DNA of 64,000 bases from JAPPLB01 sp965208945 (GTDB lineage Bacteria > Acidobacteriota > Terriglobia > Bryobacterales > UBA6623). The translations under genes and the position numbers were made by a program. A model generated the notes under the pieces. That model was given only the letters and a program-made list of their open reading frames with translations, was not told where the DNA came from and ran no database searches. Positions 8,035 to 18,036 of this stretch are shown piece by piece. The DNA lies in contig OZ242366.1 of NCBI GenBank assembly GCA_965208945.1, positions 3,844,001 through 3,908,000 on the forward strand. Direction: 5' to 3'. Numbering within the stretch: the stretch's first letter is position 1; the number at the start of each line of letters is the position of its first letter.

Positions 8035-9207
8035 CTAGAACTTCGGGATGATCGTTACGTCCACTTTGTCATGCGCCAGCCGGGAAGGGAATTCGCCCTG
8101 CTCCCGATAGCGTTGCGCGGCGGCGGCCACGCGGTCGGGATCGAGGGTGATTCCCAGCCCCGGACCTCGGGGAACGGCGATCGAACCGTTTTCGATTTTC
8201 GGCAATCCGCCGGCGATGATGTCGTCTTCGTGAATCATCACGTAGCTCTGATTGGCGTACAGGAACGGAGGACAAGAGGCAACCATGTGGGCGCCGGCGG
8301 CGGTTCCGATGCCCAGCTCGCCCCAGCAGTGGTGATTGACGGGTAGTCCCGCTGCTTCACAGATCGCCACGGCCTTCTTGTAATTCAGAAGACCTCCGGT
8401 GGTGTACTGGTCGGTCACGATCACATCCGCCGCGTCTCTCTTCACCACTTCGAGCACGTCTTGCAGCGTCCAGGAGGTCTGGTTCGCTCCGATCGGCGTA
8501 TTCGTCGCACGACGGACGTGAGCAAGCCCGTCGAAGTCCTTGGCCGGCGTCGGCTGCTCCACGAATTCGACGTCGAACTTTTCGATCTGTTTGATGAATC
8601 GCACCGCGGCTCCCGGCGTCCAGGCCTCATTGGCGTCGATTCGAATGCCTGCCTTGCTTCCGACCGCCCCGCGCACGGCTTCGACCGCCTCGATGTCGGC
8701 ATGGATGTCGTGGCCGACCTTGAAATAGATGAGCTGCCAGCCGTCTTCGACCGCCTTTTTTGCACGGCGCTCCATCTCGTCCAACTCGAATCGAAACAGG
8801 TAGTAAAAAATCGGCATGCGTTCGCGGACCATGCCGCCCAGCAGTTCGTACAGCGGCTTACCGCAGGCCTTGCCCACGATATCCCAGAGGGCCATCTCGA
8901 TGCCGCCGACCGCGACGTTGCCCACTCGTTCGAAGAAGTGCCAATTGCCGATGTGGCGGATGTTGTTGACGACGGCCTCGATGTTGTTGGGGTCGCTGCC
9001 GACAAGCAGCGGCTTGCAGGATTGAACCGCTGCCTCGATGACGGGAGCGTTCGGCCGGCAAATGCTCTCGCCCAAGCCGGTCACACCCTCGTCGGTCTCC
9101 ACTTCAATCAAGCACTGGGTCACACCTTTGCGCATGCCGGTGGAAATGAACTCGGGTTCGGTATGCGGAACCGACACGAGGGTTGTCTTGAGATCGGTAA
9201 TCTTCAT
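8035..9207 (-). CDS. Enolase-superfamily enzyme (mandelate racemase/muconate lactonizing type) with altered metal site
   Basis: 390 residues. N-terminal capping domain at about 1-125 and a TIM barrel at about 135-370. The superfamily abstracts a proton alpha to a carboxylate. Metal ligands Asp in RIDANEAW and Glu in FVEQP are present. The third position, usually DE or GE in a motif such as ADES, reads GANQ. The first strand-2 lysine of KxK is Tyr (YFKVG), so only one lysine remains. Later conserved parts are VTDQYTTGGL and HHCWGELGIG. The stop region lies 14 bp from the symporter and the ATG overlaps the hyuB stop by four bases, showing translational coupling. Role in cyclic-amide or hydroxy-acid catabolism is inferred; the changes argue against a standard racemase. 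Confidence 0.82.
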   Translation of the reverse strand: MKITDLKTTLVSVPHTEPEFISTGMRKGVTQCLIEVETDEGVTGLGESICRPNAPVIEAAVQSCKPLLVGSDPNNIEAVVNNIRHIGNWHFFERVGNVAVGGIEMALWDIVGKACGKPLYELLGGMVRERMPIFYYLFRFELDEMERRAKKAVEDGWQLIYFKVGHDIHADIEAVEAVRGAVGSKAGIRIDANEAWTPGAAVRFIKQIEKFDVEFVEQPTPAKDFDGLAHVRRATNTPIGANQTSWTLQDVLEVVKRDAADVIVTDQYTTGGLLNYKKAVAICEAAGLPVNHHCWGELGIGTAAGAHMVASCPPFLYANQSYVMIHEDDIIAGGLPKIENGSIAVPRGPGLGITLDPDRVAAAAQRYREQGEFPSRLAHDKVDVTIIPKF

Positions 9208-10964
9208 GGAACCTCTATCGCGGCTGCACGCAGATCGCTGCGCAGCAGCCGGGTCGCTTTTTCATCGACTCTGCCAGACTCCTGGTCGATCACTACGCCA
9301 TGGAGTTCGGCCGCCTTTGCCGCTGAAACCTTGCCGTTGCGCACGTCACGCTCGACGGCATCCGGCTTTCTCTCGAGCGGATCGCCCCATCCCCCGCCGC
9401 CCGGTTGAACGTGCCGGATCACATCTCCCGGACGCAACTCGTCCGTGACCATCGTCCGCAAGATACGCTCCTGGCCTGTTCCCGGATTGACGACGTTCGA
9501 TGAAGGGGCGCCCTTGCTGCCGCCGTACAGCCCGTAAGGCGGGTGCTCACGCCGGTCTGAGCGAATGCTCAGGGTCGCGGGCCGGTCTCCCACGTACCGC
9601 CAGTCGCGGCAGACGGCCAAGCCTCCTCGATATTTGCCGGCTCCTCCCGAATCCGTCACCAGGGAGTACTGCTCCAGCCGAACAGGATAGTCCAATTCCA
9701 TCAACTCGGCGGGGATGTTGGCCAGTATCGAGCCGGGATTGGTCAACCCGTCATTGCCATCCTTCGATGGTCGAGCCCCCCAAGTGCCGGCCACCAGATC
9801 GAACATGATGAAGGGCTGCCTCTCGTTGTCGTAGCCTCCAATAATCACCAGAGAGTTGCCGCCCTCTCCCGCCGCCGGTATGCGGTCCGGGAGAATCCGG
9901 GCCAACGCGCCGAACAGAGCATCCGACAGCCGGAAACCCACCACGCCTCTCATGCTCGATGCGGCCGGCATCACGGGGTTGACGATGGAGCCTTCGGGAG
10001 CAATCACCTCGATCGGGCGGAACAGCCCATAGGTGTCGGGAATATCGGCCTGCATGCTCGAGCGCACCGCATAGCCGCAGCACGAGATCGTAAACGAAAT
10101 GGGGGAATTGATGGCGCCTTGCACTTGCGGCGACGAACCGGTGAAATCGACCTCCAGCGAGTCGCCGGCCACCCTCATGGCGACCTTGATCGGAATCTCA
10201 CCCGCGTCCACGCCGTCGTCATCCAGATAATCCGTAAACGTATACTCTCCGTCGGGCCAGGAGCGAATCTCGGCGCGAACGAGTCTCTCGGTGTAATCGA
10301 TCAGCTCAGCGAAGTAGCGAGACAGCAGACCGGCCCCATAGCGCTGAGCGAGAGCGGCTACGCCCTTCTCGCCGATGCGCAGAGCGGCCAGATTGGAGCG
10401 TAGGTCCCCCAAGGTCTGGAGCGGGATCCGGATGTTGCTCTCGAGAATCGAAAAAATGGCATCGCTGGGAACGCCACGCTCATACAGCTTGAGCGGGGGA
10501 ATCCGAATGCCCTCTTGAAAGATCTCGGTGTTGTCGCAAGCCGCACTGCCGGGAACGCGTCCGCCGATGTCGAGGTGATGCGACACGGCCGCGGACCAGG
10601 CCAGCAGCTCACCGTCGACAAAAATGGGCTGAAAAACGAAAATGTCGGGCAGGTGGATTCCCCCCTCAAAGGGGTCGTTCATGATGAAGACGTCGCCGGG
10701 GCAGATATCGCCTTCGAATTTCCGGATCGTGGCTGCAAGGGCGTACGGGATGGAGCCAAGCTGAAACGGGATGGTCACCCCTTGCGCAATCGTCTGACCA
10801 TCCTTGTCACACAACGCCGTCGAGAAATCCATGCAATCCCGAACGACTGTCGAATAGGCGGTGCGGATGACCGTGTTCGCCATTTCGTCGGCCACGCTTG
10901 AAAGAGCGTTGCGAATCAGCCCCAGCGTGACCGGGTCGACTTGTGTTTCTGCGCCTGGATTCAT
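9204..10964 (-). CDS. hyuB: Hydantoinase/oxoprolinase family B subunit (second paralogue)
   Basis: 586 residues, full length for the HyuB family (PF02538), which with an HyuA ATPase subunit opens hydantoin or oxoproline rings, or carboxylates ketones in acetone- and acetophenone-carboxylase relatives. Visible family motifs are VDPVTLGLIRNALSSVADEM at the N-terminus, IMNDPFEGGIHLPD, SHHLDIGGRVPGS, PVMPAASSMRGVVGFRL and PGGGGWGDPLERKPD at the C-terminus. It lies 30 bp downstream of the first hyuB and overlaps the enolase-superfamily gene by ATGA. It is clearly a duplicate of its upstream neighbour, differing throughout, so the two probably form a heteromeric complex or serve different substrates. 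Cytosolic. Confidence 0.9.
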   Translation of the reverse strand: MNPGAETQVDPVTLGLIRNALSSVADEMANTVIRTAYSTVVRDCMDFSTALCDKDGQTIAQGVTIPFQLGSIPYALAATIRKFEGDICPGDVFIMNDPFEGGIHLPDIFVFQPIFVDGELLAWSAAVSHHLDIGGRVPGSAACDNTEIFQEGIRIPPLKLYERGVPSDAIFSILESNIRIPLQTLGDLRSNLAALRIGEKGVAALAQRYGAGLLSRYFAELIDYTERLVRAEIRSWPDGEYTFTDYLDDDGVDAGEIPIKVAMRVAGDSLEVDFTGSSPQVQGAINSPISFTISCCGYAVRSSMQADIPDTYGLFRPIEVIAPEGSIVNPVMPAASSMRGVVGFRLSDALFGALARILPDRIPAAGEGGNSLVIIGGYDNERQPFIMFDLVAGTWGARPSKDGNDGLTNPGSILANIPAELMELDYPVRLEQYSLVTDSGGAGKYRGGLAVCRDWRYVGDRPATLSIRSDRREHPPYGLYGGSKGAPSSNVVNPGTGQERILRTMVTDELRPGDVIRHVQPGGGGWGDPLERKPDAVERDVRNGKVSAAKAAELHGVVIDQESGRVDEKATRLLRSDLRAAAIEVP

Positions 10965-10994
10965 GCCACCTGGAGAAAGCGGGGCGGGACTTCC

Positions 10995-12797
10995 TTATCG
11001 GCGAACTCCTCCGTTCGCCGAACGTTGGGTCTGACTTGCCTTCGAACGACGGGCGGAGCGTTCTCGCTCTGTCCGTTCCCTGTCCGCGGTCAGTTTCTCG
11101 TCGTCGATCACAACGCCGTACAGCTCCTCAGCCTTCGCGATCGACACCTTGTCATTGCGTACGTCCTGCTCGACGCTCTCGATGTCTCTCTCCAAGGGCT
11201 CGCCCCATCCGCCCGCGCCGGGTTGGATGTGGCGTATCACATCGCCGGGCTGCAAGGTGTCGGTCACCATGGTGCGCAGAGTGCGCTCCTCTTCGGCGCC
11301 GGGGTTGACGATATTCCAGGAAGGGGCGCCGTTGTGCCCCCCATACAGGCCGTACGGGGTGTGCTCGCGCCGGTCCGAGCGGATCGTGAGGTTGGCGGGA
11401 CCGTCTCCGACATAGCGCCAGTCCCGAGCGATGGCCAACCCGCCTCGATACTTGCCGGCCCCGCCGGTGTCTTTCGTGAGAGCGTACTGCTCGACCCGGA
11501 CCGGGTAGTCCAGTTCCATCAGCTCTACCGGAATGTTGGAAATCACCGAGCCCGGATTGGTCAAGCCGTCAATGCCGTCTTTGTCGGGACGCGCTCCCCA
11601 GGTGCCTGCGATCAGGTCGAACATGATGAAGGGTTTCCGCTCCCGGTCATATCCACCGATGATGATCAGGGAGTTGCCGCCTTCACCCGCAGCGGGAATC
11701 TTGTGCGGCACGATCTTGGCCAGCGCGCCGAAGAGCGCGTCGGCTAACCGGAACCCCACGACGCCTCGCATGCCCGAAGCCGCCGGCATGACGGGATTCA
11801 GGATGGTGCCCGCCGGCGCAATGATCCTGATCGGTCGAAACAATCCCGAGGTGTTCGGGATGTCGGCTTGCATGATCGAGCGAACCGCGTACCCGCAGCA
11901 GGAGATCGTGAAGGCATACGGCGAATTGATCCCCCCCTTGACTTGGGGAGACGTGCCCGTGAAATCGACCGTGAGGTAATCATCCTGCACCGTCATCTTC
12001 ACCTCGATCGCGATCTCCCCGGCGTCCACCCCGTCGTCGTCGAGGTAGTCGGTGAACGTGTACTCGCCATCGGGCCAGCTCCGGATCTCCGCCCGCACCA
12101 TCGCCTCGGTGTAGTCGAGCAGCTCGGCGAAGTACATCTCCAAGTCGTCCACGCCATGGCGCTCCGCCAGCGAGAGGAGTCCTTTCTCTCCGGTTCGTAG
12201 CGCCGAGAGGTTCGAGCGAAGATCGCCGAGCGTCTGCACCGGCACGCGGATATTCTTTTCCAGAAGCTGGAAGATCGCCTCGCTCGGCACGCCGCGGTCG
12301 TAGAGCTTCAACGGCGGAATGCGCAAGCCGTCGTGGAAAATCTCCGTGTTATCGCAGGCGGCGCTGCCCGGCACTCGTCCACCCAGATCCAAGTGATGGG
12401 ACACGGCAGTCGAATAGCCCATCAGGCGATTCTCATGGAAAACCGGCTTGAAGACGAAGATATCCGGGATGTGAATCCCCCCCTGAAAGGGGTCGTTCAT
12501 GATGAAGACGTCACCGGGGTGAATGTTGCCTTCGAACCTTTTGATGGTGTGACCGAGCGCAGTCGGCACCGAGCCGAGATGGACCGGTATGGTCACACCC
12601 TGCGCGACCGTCTGGCCGTTCTTGTCGCACAGCGCCGTCGAGAAGTCCATGCAGTCACGGACGATGGTGGAATACGCAGTCCGAATCACCGTATTCGCCA
12701 TCTCGTCGGCCACGCTGGACAGATAGTTTCGGATCAGCCCCAAGGTGATCGGATCCGCCTTGTGTGAACCTGTCCGTCGTGTGGTCGTTGCTTGCAT
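10995..12797 (-). CDS. hyuB: Hydantoinase/oxoprolinase family B subunit (first paralogue)
   Basis: 600 residues. An upstream TTG at 12827 is in frame, but the ATG at 12797 has AGGAG six bases before it and is the better start. Motifs are the same as in the neighbouring paralogue: ADPITLGLIRNYLSSVADEM, IMNDPFQGGIHIPD, SHHLDLGGRVPGS, PVMPAASGMRGVVGFRL, PGAGGWGEPLERD. The C-terminus has an extra basic tail (RSARRSKASQTQ) absent from the second paralogue. It follows hyuA by 34 bp in the order A-B-B. The A subunit contributes the actin-like ATPase and the B subunit the ring-opening or carboxylating site. Exact substrate (hydantoin, 5-oxoproline, N-methylhydantoin or a ketone) cannot be read from sequence. 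Confidence 0.9.
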   Translation of the reverse strand: MQATTTRRTGSHKADPITLGLIRNYLSSVADEMANTVIRTAYSTIVRDCMDFSTALCDKNGQTVAQGVTIPVHLGSVPTALGHTIKRFEGNIHPGDVFIMNDPFQGGIHIPDIFVFKPVFHENRLMGYSTAVSHHLDLGGRVPGSAACDNTEIFHDGLRIPPLKLYDRGVPSEAIFQLLEKNIRVPVQTLGDLRSNLSALRTGEKGLLSLAERHGVDDLEMYFAELLDYTEAMVRAEIRSWPDGEYTFTDYLDDDGVDAGEIAIEVKMTVQDDYLTVDFTGTSPQVKGGINSPYAFTISCCGYAVRSIMQADIPNTSGLFRPIRIIAPAGTILNPVMPAASGMRGVVGFRLADALFGALAKIVPHKIPAAGEGGNSLIIIGGYDRERKPFIMFDLIAGTWGARPDKDGIDGLTNPGSVISNIPVELMELDYPVRVEQYALTKDTGGAGKYRGGLAIARDWRYVGDGPANLTIRSDRREHTPYGLYGGHNGAPSWNIVNPGAEEERTLRTMVTDTLQPGDVIRHIQPGAGGWGEPLERDIESVEQDVRNDKVSIAKAEELYGVVIDDEKLTADRERTERERSARRSKASQTQRSANGGVRR

Positions 12798-12831
12798 GGA
12801 ACTCCTGAGCTTGCGGTCTTGATCCAATCAG

Positions 12832-14913
12832 CTAGGGCGCCTGCAACCCGATGCGAATGTTACCGTGCGCGTCCAACCAGGCGCTGCAACCCGGGGGCAC
12901 CACCGTCGTCGAGTCGTATTCGTCAATCAGCAGCGGCCCTTCACGGGGATCGGCATCGAGGTCGCCGCGTGACAGCACGGCAGTATCGACGAGCCCATGA
13001 TCCGGCCCGAAGTATGCCTGGCGACGGCCGGCCCGGCGCGGTTTGAAGCCGTTCCGCGAAGGCGCGACGGTCGAGCTCTTGCGTGCAACCCGGCCGATCA
13101 GACGGAAGTTGACGAAGGTGTAATCTTCTCCCTCGCCCCCCTTATGGCCGTAGGTCTTCTCGTGTTCCGCGTCGTAGGCATCTTCGAGCCGGTCGATGGC
13201 ATCCGAGCTCAACCTGGTGGAGCCGACGGGAATCGTCAACTCGTAAGATTGCCCGGAGTACCGCATGTCGGCGTAACAGTGAAGGTCGATCTCGTTTTCG
13301 CTGAATCCTTGACTGGTCAGCAGTCCGACGATGTGCCTTTCGATGCGGTTGATGGTGGCGTTGAGCTGCTCCAGGTCAGCCTCACGGGTCTTCTTGAAGT
13401 ACGTCTGCACGTAGTGATGCTCGATGTCGGCCGATAGCAGCCCGAAAGCGCTGAACAGCCCTGGATACGGGGGAATGACGGCTTCCTTCATTCCGAGCGC
13501 GAGGCCCATTTCGCAGGCGTGCAGCGGTCCGGCGCCTCCGAAAGCGATCAAGGCGAAATTCCGCACGTCCCGCCCCCGCTCGGTCGAAACAGCCCGCACG
13601 GCGCGGGTCATGTTGGAATTGGCAAGCAAGTGGACGCCGTAGGCGGCTTCGAGAAGGCTCATGCCCAGTGGAGCGGCAATCTGCCTCTCGACGCACTGTT
13701 CGGCTTTGGACCGATCGAGTTGCAGCCCTCCTCCCACCAGGCCTTCCGGATTGATATAGCCCAGGACCAGATTGGCGTCCGTGTTGGTCGTTTCGGTCCC
13801 ACCCTGGTCGTAACAGACCGGCCCGGGCGAAGCGCCAGCGCTATGCGGACCGATGTTCAGGGCCTGCCCTTCATCGAGCCACGCAATGCTGCCGCCGCCG
13901 GCGCCCACTTCGGCGACGTCGATCGCCGGAACGCGAATCAGGTGGCCGCCGCCCTTGATCAGTCTGCTGACGAGGGAGAGCGAAGAGCCGACCTCATACT
14001 CGGCGGCTGTGCTGAGCGCGCCGTCTTCGATGATCGAAGCCTTGGCTGTCGTGCCGCCCATGTCCAAGGTGATGGCGTTCGGGATTCCCTGCCGGCTCAC
14101 GAGGTCGTGGGCGGCGATCACGCCGGCCGCGGGGCCTGACTCGATCATGTAGACGGGCCGCCGCGACGACTCCCGCGCGGTCATCACTCCGCCGTTGGAC
14201 TGCATGATCATCAGGGGCGCCCGGACGTTCAGATCGCGCAGCGATTGTGAGAGAGAGTCGACATAGCGGCCCACGATGGGCGCCACATAGGCATTCACGA
14301 CCGTCGTGGCGGTCCGCTCGTACTCCTTGACCTCCCGCAGGATCTCACTCGACACCGAAACCGAAATGCGGGGGTGCCGCTCGGCGATCATCCGGGCCAG
14401 CGATTCTTCATGGGCAGGGTTGACGTAGGAGTTGATCAGGCAGATGGCGATCGATTCGACCCCCAGCGCTGCGATTCGATCAATGACACTGGCGGCGGCA
14501 TCGTGATCCAGCGGGATCAGCACATCACCGTGGGCGTCGATCCGCTCAGGAACCTCGAACCTCAGCCGCCGCTCGACGAGGTCCGGGGGTTTGTCCCAGT
14601 GCCAGTTGTAGAGTTCCGGCATGCGGATCCGCCGCAACTCGAGTACATCGCGGAACCCCTTGGTGGTGATCAAGGCGGTGTTCGCGCCGCGCTGCTCGAG
14701 AATCGCGTTGGTGGCCACCGTTGTGCCATGGATCACTTCCCGCAGCGCGGCCCCGCTCACGGCGCGCTCATCGAACATTCCCGGCAGGCTTTCGCGGATC
14801 GAGCGGCTATAGTCGTCCGGACTCGAGAGAACTTTCCGTGTGGCGACCTCCCCGTCGTCGCCCACGTAGACGATGTCGGTGAACGTACCGCCGATGTCGA
14901 TGCCTAGGCGCAC
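12832..14913 (-). CDS. hyuA: Hydantoinase/oxoprolinase family A subunit (ATPase)
   Basis: 693 residues from a GTG at 14913 preceded by GGAG five bases upstream; an in-frame TTG at 14958 would add a basic leader that family members lack. The N-terminus is the phosphate-binding LGIDIGGTFTDIVYV motif of the actin-like ATPase fold. Further marks are HGTTVATNAILEQRG, IMQSNGGVMTARES, ITLDMGGTTAKASII, the glycine-rich VGAGGGSIAWLDEG and FGGAGPLHACEMG. The hydantoinase A domain spans about 200-490 and a C-terminal beta domain follows. It is first in the leftward A-B-B-enolase-symporter run and reads divergently from the symporter at 15116, so 14914-15115 should hold promoters for both directions. Confidence 0.93.
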   Translation of the reverse strand: MRLGIDIGGTFTDIVYVGDDGEVATRKVLSSPDDYSRSIRESLPGMFDERAVSGAALREVIHGTTVATNAILEQRGANTALITTKGFRDVLELRRIRMPELYNWHWDKPPDLVERRLRFEVPERIDAHGDVLIPLDHDAAASVIDRIAALGVESIAICLINSYVNPAHEESLARMIAERHPRISVSVSSEILREVKEYERTATTVVNAYVAPIVGRYVDSLSQSLRDLNVRAPLMIMQSNGGVMTARESSRRPVYMIESGPAAGVIAAHDLVSRQGIPNAITLDMGGTTAKASIIEDGALSTAAEYEVGSSLSLVSRLIKGGGHLIRVPAIDVAEVGAGGGSIAWLDEGQALNIGPHSAGASPGPVCYDQGGTETTNTDANLVLGYINPEGLVGGGLQLDRSKAEQCVERQIAAPLGMSLLEAAYGVHLLANSNMTRAVRAVSTERGRDVRNFALIAFGGAGPLHACEMGLALGMKEAVIPPYPGLFSAFGLLSADIEHHYVQTYFKKTREADLEQLNATINRIERHIVGLLTSQGFSENEIDLHCYADMRYSGQSYELTIPVGSTRLSSDAIDRLEDAYDAEHEKTYGHKGGEGEDYTFVNFRLIGRVARKSSTVAPSRNGFKPRRAGRRQAYFGPDHGLVDTAVLSRGDLDADPREGPLLIDEYDSTTVVPPGCSAWLDAHGNIRIGLQAP

Positions 14914-15115
14914 GCGATCTCCGATTTCAACATTCCGAAAAGTCTTTCGGCAGCCCAAAGATCATAGGCGAGCCTCTGCCGCCTCGTCAATGAACGGAAT
15001 CGCTCTGCTTGAGCTACCCGGCTTGCCTTGACTGGCCGATACACGTTCGATACTCTCGCCCTGACCCACGGATCGCCCGACTTCCTCGTCCGCGAGGAAC
15101 GAACCTCACTGCCTC

Positions 15116-16669
15116 ATGCAACACAATCTCGGACCGCACGGGCTGGCCGTTGTCGCGGTCTACATCCTGTTCCTGCTGGCGATCGGCTGGTTCTCCCGAA
15201 GGAAAGTGAACAACCTGGCGGATTTCGTTGTTGCAGGACGGTCGATGAACCGCTGGCAGATCGGTCTTTCGATCGTAGCAACCTGGGTCTCGGGGACGAC
15301 GATCCTCGCCTTTCCCGCCATGGGTTATACGAACGGCCTGGCCATCTATTTTTTTGGTTCCGGGGCCTCGCTCGCCAGTGGTCTCTGGGCGGGTTTCTAT
15401 GTCATTCCCTACATGCGGAAGCATGAGCTGCTGACGGTCCCGCAGGCTCTGGAGACCTGGTTCGGGCCTCGACACCGCATTGTGGCGCTGCTGGCTGTAT
15501 GGGCGCGGGAGTTGGCCTACGTGGGGTCGTCGCTCGTTTCCATCGGCGTGAGCATCAGCTACGTAACCCCTCTGTCGTATGCAGAAGGGGTCACGGTTGG
15601 AGCAGGCATTACCGTCCTCTACTTGCTCCTGGGAGGGCAGCGAGCTGTCATCCTCACCGACCTTCTGCAAAACGTCATCATCGTCAGCCTGACGGTCCTG
15701 ATGCTCGTAATCGGCGTGAATGCCCTGGGAGGATGGAATGCCTTGACCTCGCAGCTCGCCGCTCACCATAAGGCCGCTGCCGGCGGTTACCCCTGGCCGA
15801 ATCTGATGGCTTGGCTTGTCATGGGTGTTTTCCAGGCGCTGCCCTACCAGGCTCTGATTCAACGCGGCCTCAGCGCCAAGAGCACCAAGGAAGCGCAGGC
15901 CGGATTTCTCATCGGCGGCCTGCTGGGGCTGCTCTGGTATGTCTGTCTTCCTCTACTGGGCATGCTGGGCTATGCCCACTATGGATCGGGAGAAAAAGCC
16001 TCTGACGTTTTCCTGCTCCTGGCGAGCCGGGAGTACCCACCGATTGTGTACGCGCTGCTCGTGGTGGTTCTGCTCGGTGCGGTCATGTCGACCCTCGACA
16101 GCGTGTTGATGTCGGTCAGCTCGAACTTCGTGGTGGATATCTACCGGCGGTTCTTCAACCCCGCGGCCAGCGGCCGGACGTCACTGCTTGCGTCGCGCGC
16201 GGCAGTCCTGCTGGCGCTTGTGATCGGCATCGTTTTCGCCTTCGTGTTCCCCATCATGCTCGAGCTGCTGTGGGTAGGCACCCGCATCATGGTCGCCGGC
16301 TTAGGGCCGGTCATCGCCGCATTGTTCCTTTACCGGCCCCTCAGAAAGGCCCCCACAACGATTCTGTGGGCCATGATTCTCGGAATGATCTCTACGGTCA
16401 TCACGTTTCTGGCGACCGGAGGGTCCAGCGCCGATGTCGTGGTCTTGTGGACCTTGGACCCGATCTACGTGGGCTTGACGGTCAACATTGCGGCGCTGAT
16501 CATCGGGTGCCGCTTGGAATGCAGGAAACATGACGGCCCGGATTCCCGCGAAGCCGGCCCGGAGGAAGCGGAGGAAAGGGTCCGTCTCAATCCGTATCTC
16601 GCTATTGCTGTGATCCTGGGAATAGTGCTTGTGTACTATTCATTCTGGCTCTGGGCCTTGAATGTCTAG
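15116..16669 (+). CDS. Sodium:solute symporter (SSS family)
   Basis: 517 residues with 12-13 transmembrane helices; sodium-coupled uptake across the inner membrane. The family signature is clear: YILFLLAIGWFSRRK in TM1, DFVVAGRSMNRWQIGLSIVATWVSGTT leading into TM2, GGQRAVILTDLLQNVIIV, QALIQRGLSAKSTKEAQ, and LLGAVMSTLDSVLMSVSSNFVVDIYRR. The overall pattern is closer to the pantothenate/proline/choline branch than to the sugar carriers. The ATG lacks a strong ribosome site, with only a purine-poor CACTGCCTC before it. It stands alone on the plus strand, divergent from hyuA by about 200 bp, so it may share regulation with the hydantoinase block. A polar, charged loop precedes the last helix. Confidence 0.9.
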   Translation: MQHNLGPHGLAVVAVYILFLLAIGWFSRRKVNNLADFVVAGRSMNRWQIGLSIVATWVSGTTILAFPAMGYTNGLAIYFFGSGASLASGLWAGFYVIPYMRKHELLTVPQALETWFGPRHRIVALLAVWARELAYVGSSLVSIGVSISYVTPLSYAEGVTVGAGITVLYLLLGGQRAVILTDLLQNVIIVSLTVLMLVIGVNALGGWNALTSQLAAHHKAAAGGYPWPNLMAWLVMGVFQALPYQALIQRGLSAKSTKEAQAGFLIGGLLGLLWYVCLPLLGMLGYAHYGSGEKASDVFLLLASREYPPIVYALLVVVLLGAVMSTLDSVLMSVSSNFVVDIYRRFFNPAASGRTSLLASRAAVLLALVIGIVFAFVFPIMLELLWVGTRIMVAGLGPVIAALFLYRPLRKAPTTILWAMILGMISTVITFLATGGSSADVVVLWTLDPIYVGLTVNIAALIIGCRLECRKHDGPDSREAGPEEAEERVRLNPYLAIAVILGIVLVYYSFWLWALNV

Positions 16670-16986
16670 CAGCCCGTGTCAAAAGTCCCGTGGAAGGCGC
16701 GGCGGGCTCCTGCGGTCGCTCTGCGCGAAGTGAGGAGGATGGCGATCCGGGTGATCTCCTCCGACGAACGACAAAGCCGACGGCCTTAGGCGGTCGCCAC
16801 CGTGTTCACGCCAGGCAGCAAGATCGGAACCGCCGTTGGAACAAAAAAATGTCCGCCGCCCAAAGGGTTACGCGCCGCTTCCGCTCGGCCGCGCGGAGAG
16901 CGAGGCGCCACGTTCCTGGCACGGCTAGGCGTTACGCCAATGGTGCCGGGGCGCGTAACGCCGCCCGCGTGACTTTAGACACGGGC

Positions 16987-17250
16987 TAGCCTGCATGTCT
17001 CACCACGTGGCGAGGCGAAGTGCGTGAGAGGGCCGTCAGGACGAGGCGCGAGCCGCTTGGCGCGCAGGCTGTATCGCCTCCTTCACCCCTCGGTTCACAA
17101 AACACGAAAACGGCCTTTCCCGTTCAACGTCCGTCAGACATTTCTCCTGGAGCGAACGAGGCCCCGCCAATGGTTTGCACGAATCACGAAATACGAGACA
17201 CGAATCACGGCTTTTTTGGTACCTGTTGGTACTGAAGCCCTTCAGTCTTG
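16987..17250 (-). repeat. TAGCCTGCAT element copy 1, one end only, type II interior
   Basis: Begins with TAGCCTGCATGTCTCACCAC at 16987, followed by the GTGGCGAGGCGAAGTGCGTG arm, so it is in the orientation opposite to most copies. It then carries the reverse complements of the type II modules: the CCTTCACCCC segment, ACATTTCTCCTGGAGCGAAC, and heptamers CACGAATC/ACGAGACA. No matching distal end follows, so the right limit is approximate. Confidence 0.6.
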
Positions 17251-17256
17251 TTTTTT
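17231..17256 (+). terminator. Hairpin ACTGAAG-CC-CTTCAGT with T-run
   Basis: A perfect 7-bp stem with a two-base centre at 17231-17246 is followed within three bases by a run of six T. The same hairpin recurs at 17486, 52489 and 52768, each with a T-run on one side, so it may be a repeat module that doubles as a terminator rather than a gene-specific one. Confidence 0.4.
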
Positions 17257-17485
17257 CTGCCCCGGCATGCTAGGCAACAGCTCACGGAGGCGGCGAGGAA
17301 CAGTACCCTGCGGGTCGCGAATCGGGGCTCCCCAGGCGTTCACCAGCCGCAAGCCACTGATTCTGAGGCCCTTACGAAACACGAATCACGAGACACGGCC
17401 TTTATGTTCTTCACGAGTCACGAAATACGACTCAAGGCCTTTGTGTTTTTCACGAATCACGAATGTCGAATCGTTGCCTCTGGGT

Positions 17486-17510
17486 ACTGAAGCCCTTCAG
17501 TCTTTTTTTC
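17486..17510 (+). terminator. Second ACTGAAGCCCTTCAGT hairpin with T-run
   Basis: Same 16-base palindrome at 17486-17501, followed by CTTTTTTT. Like the copy 255 bp upstream it is preceded by GGT and by a heptamer run, showing that hairpin and heptamers travel together. Confidence 0.4.
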
Positions 17511-18036
17511 CCTGCCTGGGCTGCGTAGCATCAGGATCATGGTTCGTGAAATGAGCTTGATCCGTGGCCTGGGAGCGCCTGCGAAGGAAGTGTCGTTCCC
17601 GCATCATCTCGCCTTGTTCAAGGACCATTCCTGCCCGCTGTTGCCCACGATTGCCCGGCATTGCCCACTATTTCCCGCTAAAAAAATGTCGCAAGCCCTG
17701 GTGGCCTCGCAATCCGGCCGTAGATCTCGCGGCCCTGGACGTGTCCCGCGCGCTGCTCTGCGACAGCCCGGCTGTACGGTTGAGCAAACGAATCATGAAC
17801 CAAGGTCTTTCCTGGAGCGCGGCGCAAGCCGGCGCGAATTCCGGGGTTTTCACGAAACACGAGTCACGAGACACGAATCACGGCCTTTTTTCTCAGTGGG
17901 TGCGCCAGGGAGGCGCCACGGGAAACCGCCGTCCGGACCACTGCGCCCGCCGGCAAGCCGCTGTTTCCCGGTTCACCGTTGTTCACGATTGTTCGCCATT
18001 GTTCGCCATTGTTCACCCAAAAATATTATCCGGAGC

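Noticed and set aside
17020..17874. Several 60-240 codon ORFs in the 17-18 kb spacer and similar ones near 52 and 57 kb
   Set aside because: They translate heptamer repeats into low-complexity peptides such as TNHETRDTNHG or HESRDTNHG and element ends into RPSGGEKCRL; no ribosome sites.
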